Positions 55,669-64,000 of a DNA stretch of 64,000 bases are shown piece by piece (position 1 is the first letter of the stretch; the number at the start of each line of letters is the position of its first letter). Below the pieces are notes generated by a model. The model was given only the letters and a program-made list of their open reading frames with translations. It was not told the origin of the DNA and did not search any database. Position numbers and translations under genes: made by a program. This DNA comes from Allobosea lupini (lineage in GTDB: Bacteria; Pseudomonadota; Alphaproteobacteria; Rhizobiales; Beijerinckiaceae). The stretch spans positions 620,001 through 684,000 of the forward strand of contig NZ_FOAN01000001.1 of the NCBI RefSeq assembly GCF_900109525.1, in the 5' to 3' direction.

Positions 55669-57759
55669 TCACACCGCCTTGCGAATCCAGACCTTATTGT
55701 CGTGGAAAGCGGCGCCGCCATAAGGCGCGGGCGAATCTGCGCCGGTGATGGTGTTGATGCCACGGCCGCCGCGATGCGCGCCGTTCGGCCAGATCGATTC
55801 GGCGATGACGACGCCGCGCACCAGGCCGTCGAACAGCACCGCGTCGAGCTCGACCGTGCCGCGCCGGTTGCCGACCGTGACATGGTCGCCCGCGGCGACG
55901 CCGAGCGCCGCCGCGTCAAGAGGATGCAGCATCAAGGTCGGCGCGCCCTCCTTCTTCTGCGAGGTCGGCGTTTCGGTGAAGCTGGAGTTCAGGAAATTGC
56001 GGGCCGGGCTCGTGGCGAGCCGGAACGGATGCTCTTCATCCGCCTGCTCGATCACATCCCAATGATCGGGCAGCGAGGGCAGCGCCTCATGCGGACCGAC
56101 AAGACCCTCGTTGCTGTTCGGCACCTTGGTCCAGTCCGGCTTGAAGCGAAACCTGCCGTCACGCCAGCCGAAGCCCTTGAGATAATGCGCCGTCTCGAAA
56201 TCCGGCTGCACGTCGATGAAATCATTGGCGACCAGCTCCTCGAGCGTGCCGCGGCCGGTCTCCCGCAATGTCCAGTCGACAAGCTCACGCGGCGTCATGC
56301 CGAAGCCGCGATGCTCGGCGCCGAGGCGCTGCGCCAGGGCGCAGATCACCTCATGGTTCGAGCGGCATTCGCCCGGCGGGTTGACGAGCTTGCCGCCCCA
56401 CATGATGTGCTGGTGGCCGCCGCCCTGGTAGAGGTCGTCATGCTCCATGAACTGCGTCGCCGGCAGCACGATGTCGGCCATCTGCGCGGTCTCGGTCATG
56501 AACTGCTCGTGCACGACGGTGAAGAGGTCGTCGCGCGCGAAGCCGCGTTTCACCAGCTCCTGCTCGGGCGCGACCGTGACCGGGTTGGTGTTCTGGATGA
56601 ACAGCGCCTTGACCGGTCCGCCCTGGCGCAGCGCCTGCGCATCGCCGGTGAGGACGCGGCCGATCTGCGACTGGTCGAGCTGACGGACATTGCGGTCGAC
56701 CTTGTCGAGGCCCTCGATCAGGCCCTTGCGCCATTTGTAGATGCCGCTGTTCGAGTGGAAGGCGCCGCCGCCCTCGTGCTGCCAGGCCCCCGTCACGGTC
56801 GGGATGCAGGAGGCAGCGTGGATGTTTACCGCGCCGTTGCGCTGGCGGGCGAAGCCGTAGCCGAGCCGGAAAAAGCTCTTCTTGCGCGTGCCGACGAGGG
56901 TGGCGAATTCCTCGATCTCGCCGACGCTGAGGCCGGTGATCGCCGTCGCCCATTCCGGCGTGCGGGTGGCAAGATGGGCTTCCAGCTCCTCCGGCGCATC
57001 GGCGAAGCGAGCAAGATAGTCGCGGTCGGCATGGCCGTCGCGGAAGAGCACATGCATGACGGCGCAGGCGAGCGCACCGTCTGTGCCGGGCTTGAGCACG
57101 AGCGGCAGATCAGCCTGGTCGAGCGTGGCGTTGCGATAGATGTCGATCGCGACGATCTTCGCTCCGCGCTCCTTCCGCGCCTTGACGGCGTGGTGCATGA
57201 CGTTGACCTGCGTGTGCACCGGGTTGGTGCCCCAGATCACCACGCAATCCGACTTCGCCATCTCGCGCGGATCCGGGCCGGCGAGCCGGCCGGTGCCGGC
57301 GATGAAGCCGGTCCAGGCGGTGGTCGTGCAGATCGTCGAGAACTGGCCGGAATAGCGCTTGGCGTGGCGCAGGCGATTGATGCCGTCGCGCATCACGAGG
57401 CCCATGGTGCCGGCATAGTAATAGGGCCAGACCGCCTCGGCGCCGTGCTCGGCCTCGATCGCGAGGAAACGCCTGCCGATCTCGTCCAGCGCCTCGTCCC
57501 AGGAGATGCGCTCGAAGGCACCGGAGCCCTTCGGGCCGGTGCGGCGCAGCGGATGCAGCAGCCGGTCCGGGTGATGGATGCGCTCGGCGTAGCGGGCGAC
57601 CTTGGCGCAGATCACACCGTCCGTGTAGCTCTGGCGCTTGTTGCCGCGGACACGGCCGATCGTCCGGCCGTCGATGACCTCGACCTCGAGCGAGCAGGCC
57701 GAGGGGCAATCATGCGGGCAGACCGAAGGCAGGCGCGCGATACGAGGAAGCTCTGTCAT
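55669..57759 (-). CDS. Molybdopterin-dependent oxidoreductase
   Basis: A 696-residue DMSO-reductase family protein. The N-terminal iron-sulfur motif is C14-x3-C18-x3-C22-x28-C51 (VCPHDCPSACSLEV and ICAK). ISWDEALDEIGRRF, DCVVIWGTNPVHTQ and a C-terminal dinucleotide-binding domain (LDAAALGVAAGDHVTVGNRRG) follow. No TAT signal is present, so it is cytoplasmic. Neither electron-transfer subunit nor chaperone is adjacent. The closest recognisable group is the large cytoplasmic formate-dehydrogenase-like set; the substrate is unknown. Confidence 0.88.
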   Translation of the reverse strand: MTELPRIARLPSVCPHDCPSACSLEVEVIDGRTIGRVRGNKRQSYTDGVICAKVARYAERIHHPDRLLHPLRRTGPKGSGAFERISWDEALDEIGRRFLAIEAEHGAEAVWPYYYAGTMGLVMRDGINRLRHAKRYSGQFSTICTTTAWTGFIAGTGRLAGPDPREMAKSDCVVIWGTNPVHTQVNVMHHAVKARKERGAKIVAIDIYRNATLDQADLPLVLKPGTDGALACAVMHVLFRDGHADRDYLARFADAPEELEAHLATRTPEWATAITGLSVGEIEEFATLVGTRKKSFFRLGYGFARQRNGAVNIHAASCIPTVTGAWQHEGGGAFHSNSGIYKWRKGLIEGLDKVDRNVRQLDQSQIGRVLTGDAQALRQGGPVKALFIQNTNPVTVAPEQELVKRGFARDDLFTVVHEQFMTETAQMADIVLPATQFMEHDDLYQGGGHQHIMWGGKLVNPPGECRSNHEVICALAQRLGAEHRGFGMTPRELVDWTLRETGRGTLEELVANDFIDVQPDFETAHYLKGFGWRDGRFRFKPDWTKVPNSNEGLVGPHEALPSLPDHWDVIEQADEEHPFRLATSPARNFLNSSFTETPTSQKKEGAPTLMLHPLDAAALGVAAGDHVTVGNRRGTVELDAVLFDGLVRGVVIAESIWPNGAHRGGRGINTITGADSPAPYGGAAFHDNKVWIRKAV

Positions 57760-57985
57760 GCCTCCTTCCTAGAACAGGTCCAGGGTTGGCGGAAGCGGGG
57801 CGGTTGCATTGCCCTGCGGCGGCAGGGCAAGGTGCGGGTCACCGGCGGCTGGGGATTCGGCCGGGCCATCAGCCATACGAGCAGCGGTGCCGCTGGCGGT
57901 TGCTCGTCAACTCCGGGTTAAGACTAATGATTCAAGTTGACCGCATCCGAGTAGTCCAAGGCGCTCACGCGCCGGAGTTCTGACG

Positions 57986-58810
57986 ATGCGTTGCGTTGCG
58001 TTCCTTGCCGGCCTTGCGGCCGCATGCCTTTCCCTGGCGCTGACCGCCCCGGCGAAGGCACAGTCCTCCCAGTATGCGCAATACACCTCGCCCGAGCAGG
58101 TGCAGAACTGGCACCTGACGCTGGGCGCCGGCCTGCGCTACCAGCCGGACTATTCCGGATCGAACGACTACGTCTTCCGGCCGCGGCCAATCATCTCGCT
58201 GGGGCGCGGCACCAAGAGCACCTGGTGGACCTCCGAGGACGACGCGATCAGCATCGGCTTCTTCTCCGGCCAGGCCTGGCGCGTCGGCTTTTCCGGCAAC
58301 CTGCTCTGGCAGCGCAAGGCCGATACCAATGTCGCCCTGCGCATCATGGGCGTGCCCGACACCAAATTCGGTGCCGAGGCCGGCGCCTTCGTCGAGTTCT
58401 ATCCGACCTCCTGGCTGCGCACCCGCATCGACCTGCGCCGCGGCATCGTTGCCCATGACGCGATGGTCGCCGAGGCCAAGGTCGACGTGTTCCAGCGCAT
58501 CGGGTCGTGGTCGCTCGGCGTCGGCCCGCGCATGACCATTGTCGGCGCCGACTATGTCCGCACCTATTTTGGCGGCACGACCGCGGGCACCGGCGGCCTG
58601 CTGCAGCGCTACAATGCCGGCGTGCACTCGATCGGCGCGATCGCGCAGGCGACCTATCACTGGTCCGACAAGCTGCAGACCACCGCCTATGTCGAATACA
58701 AGCGCCTGATGGGCGACGCCGCCAAGGCGCCGATCGTCAAGGCCTTCGGCGACCGCGACTCCGTCACCTTCGGCATCTCGGCGAGCTACGCCTTCGATCT
58801 CGGGTTCTGA
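57986..58810 (+). CDS. MipA/OmpV family outer-membrane protein
   Basis: A 274-residue outer-membrane barrel with signal peptide (FLAGLAAACLSLALTAPAKA). LTLGAGLRYQPDYSGSNDYVFRPRP is the MipA start, and alternating strands follow to a terminal Phe (ISASYAFDLGF), the BAM signal. It may scaffold murein enzymes or act as a porin. A strong terminator follows. Confidence 0.9.
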   Translation: MRCVAFLAGLAAACLSLALTAPAKAQSSQYAQYTSPEQVQNWHLTLGAGLRYQPDYSGSNDYVFRPRPIISLGRGTKSTWWTSEDDAISIGFFSGQAWRVGFSGNLLWQRKADTNVALRIMGVPDTKFGAEAGAFVEFYPTSWLRTRIDLRRGIVAHDAMVAEAKVDVFQRIGSWSLGVGPRMTIVGADYVRTYFGGTTAGTGGLLQRYNAGVHSIGAIAQATYHWSDKLQTTAYVEYKRLMGDAAKAPIVKAFGDRDSVTFGISASYAFDLGF

Positions 58811-58831
58811 CATCCCGGCCGAGCTGGTACG

Positions 58832-58863
58832 ATTGCCGTCCGGGCATAGGCCCGGACGGCAAT
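58832..58863 (+). terminator. Rho-independent terminator after mipA
   Basis: A perfect 14-base stem (ATTGCCGTCCGGGC and its complement) around ATAG is followed by CCTGCTTTTCG. It lies 21 bases after the stop codon. Confidence 0.85.
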
Positions 58864-58873
58864 CCTGCTTTTC

Positions 58874-59173
58874 GTAGAGCGCAAGCGGCCACCTGAGCAG
58901 CCGGAGAAACCAACAGAAAAAAGATGAATCCATTGCCGGCAAACGCAGATTCTGGAATACGATATTCATTACGTTAGGTTATTCTAAAATTTTTATTTCC
59001 ACAAACATGTCATATGACATGGATAAATCGGCACGATGCCGCATCACATTTATGTCAAGCTATCGTCCGACCTAGCCAGGTTAGATTTTTGTGCTTAGGC
59101 TGCCTTACGGCATAGATGATGTCGCACCTCGCTTGACAGGCCGCGATCTCTTTATCGCGAGGAGAGTGGCAAG
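58874..59173. other. AT-rich intergenic region with palindromes
   Basis: About 300 bases of unusually AT-rich DNA for this genome, with no gene seen. It contains a perfect 16-base palindrome, CATGTCATATGACATG at 59006-59021, a TTGACA at 59133-59138, and a CGCGAT-N6-ATCGCG hairpin at 59142-59159 just before the ribosome site of the next gene. It may be foreign DNA or a complex control region. Confidence 0.6.
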
Positions 59174-59485
59174 ATGTTCAAGGGCAAGGGTATCGTCCTG
59201 CTGCGGAACAGGCCGCTCATCCAGGTGCGGTACTGGTATGAACTCTCGCGGCTCGGCGACGTCTGGGAAGGTTACGTGACGGCCGATATGCGCGGTCTTG
59301 ATCGCGATCTCTTTTACAGTCCGCTGTCGCTGAAATGCCTATCGGGCCAGTTTCTTGATCTGCGGATTACTGCCTATAGCGACGAGATGGCGAGCTTCAA
59401 GGGAACTTCGCTGGCATTGAAGCGCGCATCCGTGCCCGCCCCCTGCGACAGCGCGGCGGCCGACCGATACCCTGCTATGGCCTGA
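59174..59485 (+). CDS. Unrecognised protein (103 aa)
   Basis: A 103-residue frame after GAGGAGAG. It begins MFKGKGIVLLRNRPLIQVRY and contains YELSRLGDVWEGYVTADMRGLD and FLDLRITAYSDEM. No signal peptide or membrane helix. I recognise no family. The flanking AT-rich DNA and the hairpin abutting the ribosome site suggest an unusual, perhaps acquired, gene with translational control. Confidence 0.55.
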   Translation: MFKGKGIVLLRNRPLIQVRYWYELSRLGDVWEGYVTADMRGLDRDLFYSPLSLKCLSGQFLDLRITAYSDEMASFKGTSLALKRASVPAPCDSAAADRYPAMA

Positions 59486-59569
59486 GTATCGCAACAAGGG
59501 ATGCGATTGCGCCCCTTGTTGCCTTGTCATCGCGAGCGAGCCGCCTTGGGCGCGCTCCGGGATGGCTGA

Positions 59570-59992
59570 TCAGCCGACGATCTCGTTGCCAGCGAAGAAC
59601 TGGGCGATCTCGATCGCGGCGGTCTCCGGCGCGTCCGAGCCGTGCACGGTGTTCTCGCCGACCGACTGGGCGAAGAGCTTGCGGACGGTACCCTCGGCGG
59701 CATTGGCCGGGTTGGTCGCGCCCATCACCTCACGGTACTTGGCGATCGCGTCCTCGCCTTCGAGGACCTGCACGACGACCGGGCCCGAAGTCATGAACTC
59801 GACGAGCTCACCGAAGAAGGGGCGCTCCTTGTGGACGGCGTAGAAGGTCTGCGCCTGCGCCGTGGTCATCTGGATGCGCTTCTGCGCGACGATGCGCAGG
59901 CCGGCCTTCTCGATGACCGCGTTGACCGCGCCGGTGAGATTGCGCTTCGTCGCGTCGGGCTTGAGAATGGAGAAGGTACGCTGGACAGCCAT
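59570..59992 (-). CDS. ndk: Nucleoside diphosphate kinase
   Basis: A 140-residue [20 protein letters not shown] opens it, and the phosphohistidine His117 lies in [13 protein letters not shown]. It equilibrates nucleoside triphosphates. The family length is exact. Confidence 0.96.
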   Translation of the reverse strand: MAVQRTFSILKPDATKRNLTGAVNAVIEKAGLRIVAQKRIQMTTAQAQTFYAVHKERPFFGELVEFMTSGPVVVQVLEGEDAIAKYREVMGATNPANAAEGTVRKLFAQSVGENTVHGSDAPETAAIEIAQFFAGNEIVG

Positions 59993-60082
59993 CGTTGTGA
60001 TCCTTGCGGGAAAATCGGGAATGCGGCGCGCTTATAGCGGCGCCCTCCCCGGGCCACAAGGCTGAGACGGCCGGTTTGCGCT

Positions 60083-60352
60083 TCAATGCCGGGTCAGGAA
60101 CCTGCGCGCCTCGCGCAGCGCCTCGGCGACCTCGTCACGGCTCATCTCGAGCGCGAGCTCGGTACGGTGCGCCGCGGCCCGGGCGCAGCCCTTGGCGAAG
60201 GCGACGTTGAACCAGGTCTGCGCCGCGACCAGATCGACCGGGCCGGAGCGGCCCGATGCATGCATCAGGCCGAGCTCGTAATAGGCGTCGGCGGAAGCTT
60301 CCATCGGGATCGCCAGCGAGGCCGGGATCGCGCTCATTTCCATGCGTGCCAT
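60083..60352 (-). CDS. SEL1-like repeat protein (89 aa)
   Basis: A short helical protein with one SEL1-like repeat: ADAYYELGLMHASGRSGPVDLVAAQTWFNVAFAKG. No signal peptide. Such proteins usually mediate protein contacts. It is upstream of ndk on the same strand, 90 bases away. Confidence 0.75.
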   Translation of the reverse strand: MARMEMSAIPASLAIPMEASADAYYELGLMHASGRSGPVDLVAAQTWFNVAFAKGCARAAAHRTELALEMSRDEVAEALREARRFLTRH

Positions 60353-60714
60353 GACAAACTCTCCCTGTTTTCCTTCGATGCCGGCCCGTCTGGAGGCCGC
60401 AACTCGTGAGGAGAGGTTCGGGCCGGGCAGTAAAACAACCCGCTAAATTTTGAGATGAATCGAAGCTCAACGAGTCGCAAACGAGCGGTTAAAACAAGAT
60501 TCGATTCAGATTCATCGGGTCAATTCATCAGCAATTTCAATAGGATCGGAATCCGGCAGCGACCGGCGCGTCAACCTGCGATTCACCTTGCCCCAAGGTC
60601 AGCGCGACGAGCGGCCCTTCATGACTTGCCATCTTGGAAGCCGGCGCTGGTTCGGATATGGTTTACATCTGAACCATCTGAGCGACGAAGATCGCCATCC
60701 TTAGGAGGAACGCC
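60353..60714. other. Intergenic region upstream of the DUF2147 gene
   Basis: About 360 bases without a gene. It is AT-rich around 60440-60550, with the inverted pair TGAATCGAA/TTCGATTCA. ATGGTT-N8-AACCAT at 60658-60677 is a possible operator for the following gene. No consensus promoter was found. Confidence 0.4.
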
Positions 60715-61089
60715 ATGGCCATTCGCCCCATCATCACCGCTGCCGGGCTGCTGCTCGCACTCGCCGTTCCCGCGGCGGCGCAGGACGTCACCGGCACCTG
60801 GCTGCGCGACACCGGCGCCTCGAAGGTGCGCTTCACCAAATGCGGCGAGGCGATGTGCGGCACGATCTCCTGGCTCAAGGAGGCCAATGGCCCCGCGAAG
60901 GTCGGCCAGCGCATCTTCTACGACATGAAGCCGGCCAGTGCCGGCAAGTGGAACGGCAGCGCCTTCAACCCGGAGGACGGCAAGACCTATTCCGGCACGA
61001 TGTCGCTTTCGGGCGACACGCTAACCACCTCCGGCTGCGTCATGGGCGGGCTGATCTGCCGCTCCGTGAAGTGGTCGCGCAGCAACTGA
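60715..61089 (+). CDS. DUF2147 domain exported protein
   Basis: A 124-residue protein with a signal peptide (ITAAGLLLALAVPAAAQ) and the DUF2147 fold: VTGTWLRDTGASKVRFTKCGEAMCGTISWL, YSGTMSLSGDTLTTSGCVMGGLICRSVKW. Four cysteines in two pairs look disulfide-bonded. TTAGGAGG precedes the ATG. Function unknown. Confidence 0.9.
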   Translation: MAIRPIITAAGLLLALAVPAAAQDVTGTWLRDTGASKVRFTKCGEAMCGTISWLKEANGPAKVGQRIFYDMKPASAGKWNGSAFNPEDGKTYSGTMSLSGDTLTTSGCVMGGLICRSVKWSRSN

Positions 61090-61102
61090 AACCAGGCTCG
61101 AG

Positions 61103-61202
61103 CGTCATGGTCGGGCTTGTGCCGACCATCCACGCCTTTGCTTCGCCGCTCGCATGCGACGTCAGAGACGTGGATGCTCGGCACACGGCCGAGCATGACG
61201 AC
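61103..61202. repeat. Pair of inverted hairpin repeats between convergent genes
   Basis: Two hairpins, ATGGTCGG/CCGACCAT (61107-61114, 61122-61129) and ATGCTCGG/CCGAGCAT (61174-61181, 61189-61196). The whole second unit is the near complement of the first (CGTCATGxTCGG to CATCCACG). The unit looks like a dispersed palindromic repeat and probably serves as a bidirectional terminator. Confidence 0.75.
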
Positions 61203-61219
61203 AGTGCCAAGTCGGCGCC

Positions 61220-61927
61220 TCAGCGCGCCTTCTGGCCGAACAGCACCGCCTTTTCCTCCGGCGTCGAGATGCCGGCCGGGTTGCGCAATTCCTCGGCGAC
61301 CTTGAGGCCGCGCTTCACGGCGGGACGGGCCAGCACCGTGTCGAGCCAGCGCCCGACATTGGGGAACTGCTTGATGTCCTGGCCCTGGCGCTCCCAGCCG
61401 CGGGCCCAGCCGACGCAGGCCATGTCGGCGATCGAATAGTCGTCGCAGATGTAGTCGCGGCCTTCGAGACGCTTGTTCAGCACACCATAGAGGCGGTTGG
61501 CCTCGTTGGTGTAGCGGTCGATCGCGTAGGGCACCTTCTCCGGCGCGTAGATGCGGAAATGGTGGGTCTGGCCGAGCATCGGGCCGAAGCCGCCCATCTG
61601 CCAGAACAGCCACTCGTCAACGGCGACGCGGCCGCGCTCGTCGGTCGGATAGAACTGTCCGGTCTTGCGGCCAAGATATTGCAGGATCGCGCCGGATTCG
61701 AATACCGAGATCGGCTTTCCGTCCGGCCCCTCGGGATCGACGATCGCCGGCATGCGGTTGTTCGGCGAGATCGCCAGGAACTCCGGCTTGAACTGGTCGC
61801 CCTTGCCGATGTTCACCGGGATGACGTTGTAGGGCAGCCCCGTTTCCTCGAGCATGATGGAAATCTTCCAGCCGTTCGGCGTCGGCCAGTAATGGAGATC
61901 GATCGGCTTGCCCTGCACTGCTGCCAT
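61220..61927 (-). CDS. Glutathione S-transferase, YghU/YfcG-like (nu class)
   Basis: A 235-residue GST. PIDLHYWPTPNGWKISIMLEETGLPYNVIPVNIGKGDQF, then ISPNNRMPAIVD and SVFESGAILQYLG, are typical of the nu-class disulfide-bond oxidoreductases. TPNGWK holds the active-site Asn. Glutathione-dependent disulfide or peroxide reduction is expected. ATG 61927 is preferred over 61966. Confidence 0.92.
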   Translation of the reverse strand: MAAVQGKPIDLHYWPTPNGWKISIMLEETGLPYNVIPVNIGKGDQFKPEFLAISPNNRMPAIVDPEGPDGKPISVFESGAILQYLGRKTGQFYPTDERGRVAVDEWLFWQMGGFGPMLGQTHHFRIYAPEKVPYAIDRYTNEANRLYGVLNKRLEGRDYICDDYSIADMACVGWARGWERQGQDIKQFPNVGRWLDTVLARPAVKRGLKVAEELRNPAGISTPEEKAVLFGQKAR

Positions 61928-62040
61928 GTCCCAGTCCTCGCGGGTTGTTGCGGGTCGACAGGACATCTAGGTCGCGGGTCCGGCCAGCGTAAGCGCCGGC
62001 GCCGTGCGCCCGGAGCGGGCGCGGCATGCGGGCAGCGCGT

Positions 62041-62538
62041 TTACAACGCCAGCTTGAAGCCTTCGTGGGTCTGGCTGAAGCCGATGCGAAGGTAGAAGCG
62101 ATGCGCCGCCTCGCGCGCCTTGTCCGAGGTGAGCTCGACGAGGCCGGCGCCCTTCCGGCGGGCGACCGCGACGGCATGGGCGACCATGGCCTCGCCGACG
62201 CGCCGGCCGCGCAGGTCGGGGTGAACGTGGACGCTTTCGAGCTTGGCGCGCTTGCGACCGCGATAGGCCAGGCCCGGGATCAGCGTGAGCTGCAAGGTGC
62301 CGACGACCTTGCCGTCGAGCTCGGCGACGAAGAGCGTGTTGTAGGGGCTGGCGTCGACTTCCGCGAAGGCAGCGAGATAGGCCGGGTTCTGCGCCTCCTC
62401 CTCGATCTCGGCGAGCGTGCGCGTCTGCGTGGCGGCGCCCAGCATGATCAGGGTGGCGATGCATGGAACGTCCTCGCGCCGCGCCTCGCGCATGGTCACA
62501 GCGGCATGATCGGCTGCCTCGGCCATCGTCGTCTCCAT
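62041..62538 (-). CDS. GNAT family N-acetyltransferase
   Basis: A 165-residue GNAT protein. The acetyl-CoA loop VHVHPDLRGRRVGEAMVAHAVAVARRKG is clear (R/Q-x2-G-x-G/A variant), followed by YLRIGFSQTHEGFKL. Substrate unknown. It lies downstream of a second GNAT gene on the same strand. Confidence 0.88.
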   Translation of the reverse strand: METTMAEAADHAAVTMREARREDVPCIATLIMLGAATQTRTLAEIEEEAQNPAYLAAFAEVDASPYNTLFVAELDGKVVGTLQLTLIPGLAYRGRKRAKLESVHVHPDLRGRRVGEAMVAHAVAVARRKGAGLVELTSDKAREAAHRFYLRIGFSQTHEGFKLAL

Positions 62539-62558
62539 CAGGAATCCGCCAGGAGCGC

Positions 62559-63065
62559 TCAGATCATAACGAGCCGCTTGGCCATGATCAGCGTATTGGG
62601 CGTGTCCTCGCGTCCGTCGAAGCGGGCCTGACGCTGGAGGAAGAAGCCCATGCGCTCGTAGAACGCGATGGCGAGCTCGTTCTGGCTCTCGACCTCCAGC
62701 CGGGCCACCGGCGCATCGGGAAAGCAGGCGAGCGCGACCTGCAGCAATGTGCGTCCTATGCCCTCGCCCTGCCGCGCCGGCGATACATAGAGCCTCGTCA
62801 GCATCGCCGCCCGGTCTGGCTCGCTCCGGGCGGAGGCGGTGCCGACAATCTCCTCGCCCAGAAGCGCAACCAGGAAGACGCCGCTGTCGCGGCCGAGCTG
62901 GGCTGCGAGCGCATCGAGCGAGTGCCAGGCATTGGTGATCTCGGCGACGCGGCGCCAGCCATAGATGCCGTCATAGGCGTCGTGCCAGGTCTCGACCAAC
63001 AGCGAGCGGACCGCCGGCAGATCGGCGGTCTCAGCATCGCGGATGATCAAGTCCTTCTGCGTCAC
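62559..63065 (-). CDS. GNAT family N-acetyltransferase
   Basis: A 168-residue GNAT protein. [23 protein letters not shown] is the acetyl-CoA loop and [14 protein letters not shown] the C-terminal signature. Its start overlaps the gatB stop by 4 bases. The two GNATs share only weak text and are probably not recent duplicates. Confidence 0.9.
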   Translation of the reverse strand: MTQKDLIIRDAETADLPAVRSLLVETWHDAYDGIYGWRRVAEITNAWHSLDALAAQLGRDSGVFLVALLGEEIVGTASARSEPDRAAMLTRLYVSPARQGEGIGRTLLQVALACFPDAPVARLEVESQNELAIAFYERMGFFLQRQARFDGREDTPNTLIMAKRLVMI

Positions 63066-64000
63066 TCGATGCCCAGCTTCTTCTTCAGGATCTCGTTCAG
63101 CGCCTGCGGATTGGCCTTGCCGCCCGAGGCCTTCATCGCCTGGCCGACGAACCAGCCCAGCATGGTCGGCTTCGCCTTGACCTGCTCGACCTTGTCCGGG
63201 TTAGCGGCGATGATCTCGTCGACCGCCTTCTCGATCGCGCCGGTGTCGGTGACCTGCTTCATGCCGCGGGCCTCGACGATCTCGCGCGGATCGCCGCCCT
63301 CGGTCCAGACGATCTCGAACAGGTCCTTGGCGATCTTCCCGGAGATCACGCCCTCGCCGATCAGGTCGACGAGACCGCCGAGCTGCGCCGCCGAGACCGG
63401 CGAGGCCGAGACGTCCTTGCCTTCCTTGTTGAGGCGGCCGAACAGCTCGTTGATCACCCAGTTCGCGGCTGCCTTGCCGTCGCGGCCCTTGGCGACCGCC
63501 TCGAAATAGTCGGCCTGATCGCGCTCGGCGACGAGCACCGAGGCGTCGTAGGGTGAGAGCCCATATTCGGCGATGAAGCGGCCTTTCTTGGCGTCGGGCA
63601 GCTCCGGCAGCTGCGCCTTCAGCCCGGCGACGAAGGCGTCGTCGAATTCGAGCGGCAGCAGGTCCGGATCGGGGAAATATCGGTAGTCGTGCGCCTCTTC
63701 CTTGGAGCGCAACGAGCGGGTCTCGCCCTTGCCGGGATCGTAGAGGCGGGTCTCCTGATCTATCGTGCCGCCATCCTCGATGATGCCGATCTGACGGCGG
63801 GCCTCGACCTCGATCGCCTGGCCGATGAAGCGGATCGAGTTGACGTTCTTGATCTCGCAGCGCGTGCCGAAGGGCGCGCCGGGCTTGCGCACGGAGACGT
63901 TGACGTCGGCGCGCAGGTTGCCCTTCTCCATGTCGCCGTCGCAGGAGCCGATATAGCGCAGGATGGTGCGCAGCTTGGAGACATAGGCCTTGGCCTCGTC
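63062..64000 (-). CDS. gatB: Asp-tRNA(Asn)/Glu-tRNA(Gln) amidotransferase subunit B, 3' part
   Basis: The C-terminal 312 residues of GatB; the 5' part lies beyond the window. [43 protein letters not shown] and [31 protein letters not shown] are diagnostic. The YqeY-like C-terminal domain follows ([26 protein letters not shown]). It converts mischarged Asp- or Glu-tRNA. It is the last but two of a unit with two GNAT genes. Confidence 0.96.
   Translation of the reverse strand, partial: DEAKAYVSKLRTILRYIGSCDGDMEKGNLRADVNVSVRKPGAPFGTRCEIKNVNSIRFIGQAIEVEARRQIGIIEDGGTIDQETRLYDPGKGETRSLRSKEEAHDYRYFPDPDLLPLEFDDAFVAGLKAQLPELPDAKKGRFIAEYGLSPYDASVLVAERDQADYFEAVAKGRDGKAAANWVINELFGRLNKEGKDVSASPVSAAQLGGLVDLIGEGVISGKIAKDLFEIVWTEGGDPREIVEARGMKQVTDTGAIEKAVDEIIAANPDKVEQVKAKPTMLGWFVGQAMKASGGKANPQALNEILKKKLGIE

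Overview
The window is a GC-rich chromosomal segment, densely coded on both strands, from an alphaproteobacterium, most likely of the order Hyphomicrobiales. The guide genes are a general L-amino-acid transporter (aapJQMP type), the DnaA-like regulator HdaA beside an AI-2E family permease and purMN, an NDUFS4-like complex I protein, ppk-ppx, and aspS next to an rnd gene. A Bosea-like genus is my guess from gene content and was not tested. No intact insertion sequence, prophage or CRISPR array was seen. Coordinates were read from the sequence; family names rest on motif recognition, not database searches.

Region 1 (1-9.6 kb) is the accessory, catabolic part. A truncated branched-chain-type ABC transporter (livM-livG-livF) is followed by an arylformamidase-like hydrolase and a MarR regulator. 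After a promoter overlapped by a perfect inverted repeat comes a four-gene operon: an acyl-CoA-dehydrogenase-fold flavin monooxygenase, a 122-residue protein, a short-chain dehydrogenase and a flavin reductase. This gene set matches the known iif (indole) and iac (indole-3-acetate) oxidation systems, but the ring-cleaving dioxygenase genes of iac are absent. An IclR regulator, a nitrilase and a second flavin-binding reductase follow. Together they suggest uptake and oxidation of an indolic or similar aromatic compound, possibly entered from a nitrile.

Region 2 (9.6-24.5 kb): guaA is preceded by, and overlaps, a VapBC-like toxin-antitoxin pair. Next are an RsmB-type rRNA methyltransferase, a small lipoprotein and a periplasmic glycerophosphodiesterase. 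An amino-acid ABC operon follows with three tandem binding-protein paralogues feeding one permease/ATPase set, then metC and a binding-protein-like gene without a signal peptide.

Region 3 (24.5-38.5 kb) holds a glycolipid glycosylation operon, a secreted caspase-like protein, tRNA-Arg(TCT) and tRNA-Pro(TGG) flanking the NDUFS4-like gene, an M24 hydrolase/binding protein/IclR set, several exported unknown proteins, a CatB-type acetyltransferase, a glycosyltransferase and two small lipoproteins.

Region 4 (38.5-54 kb) is mostly core: aspS, rnd, ppx-ppk, a TetR-controlled heme-membrane-protein/desaturase operon with two identical operators, hdaA with an AI-2E permease and a CDP-alcohol phosphatidyltransferase, and purMN. 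Region 5 (54-64 kb) has a WYL regulator with a divergent GST, a molybdopterin oxidoreductase, MipA, an AT-rich interval with an unrecognised gene, ndk, a DUF2147 protein, a second GST, two acetyltransferases and the 3' part of gatB.
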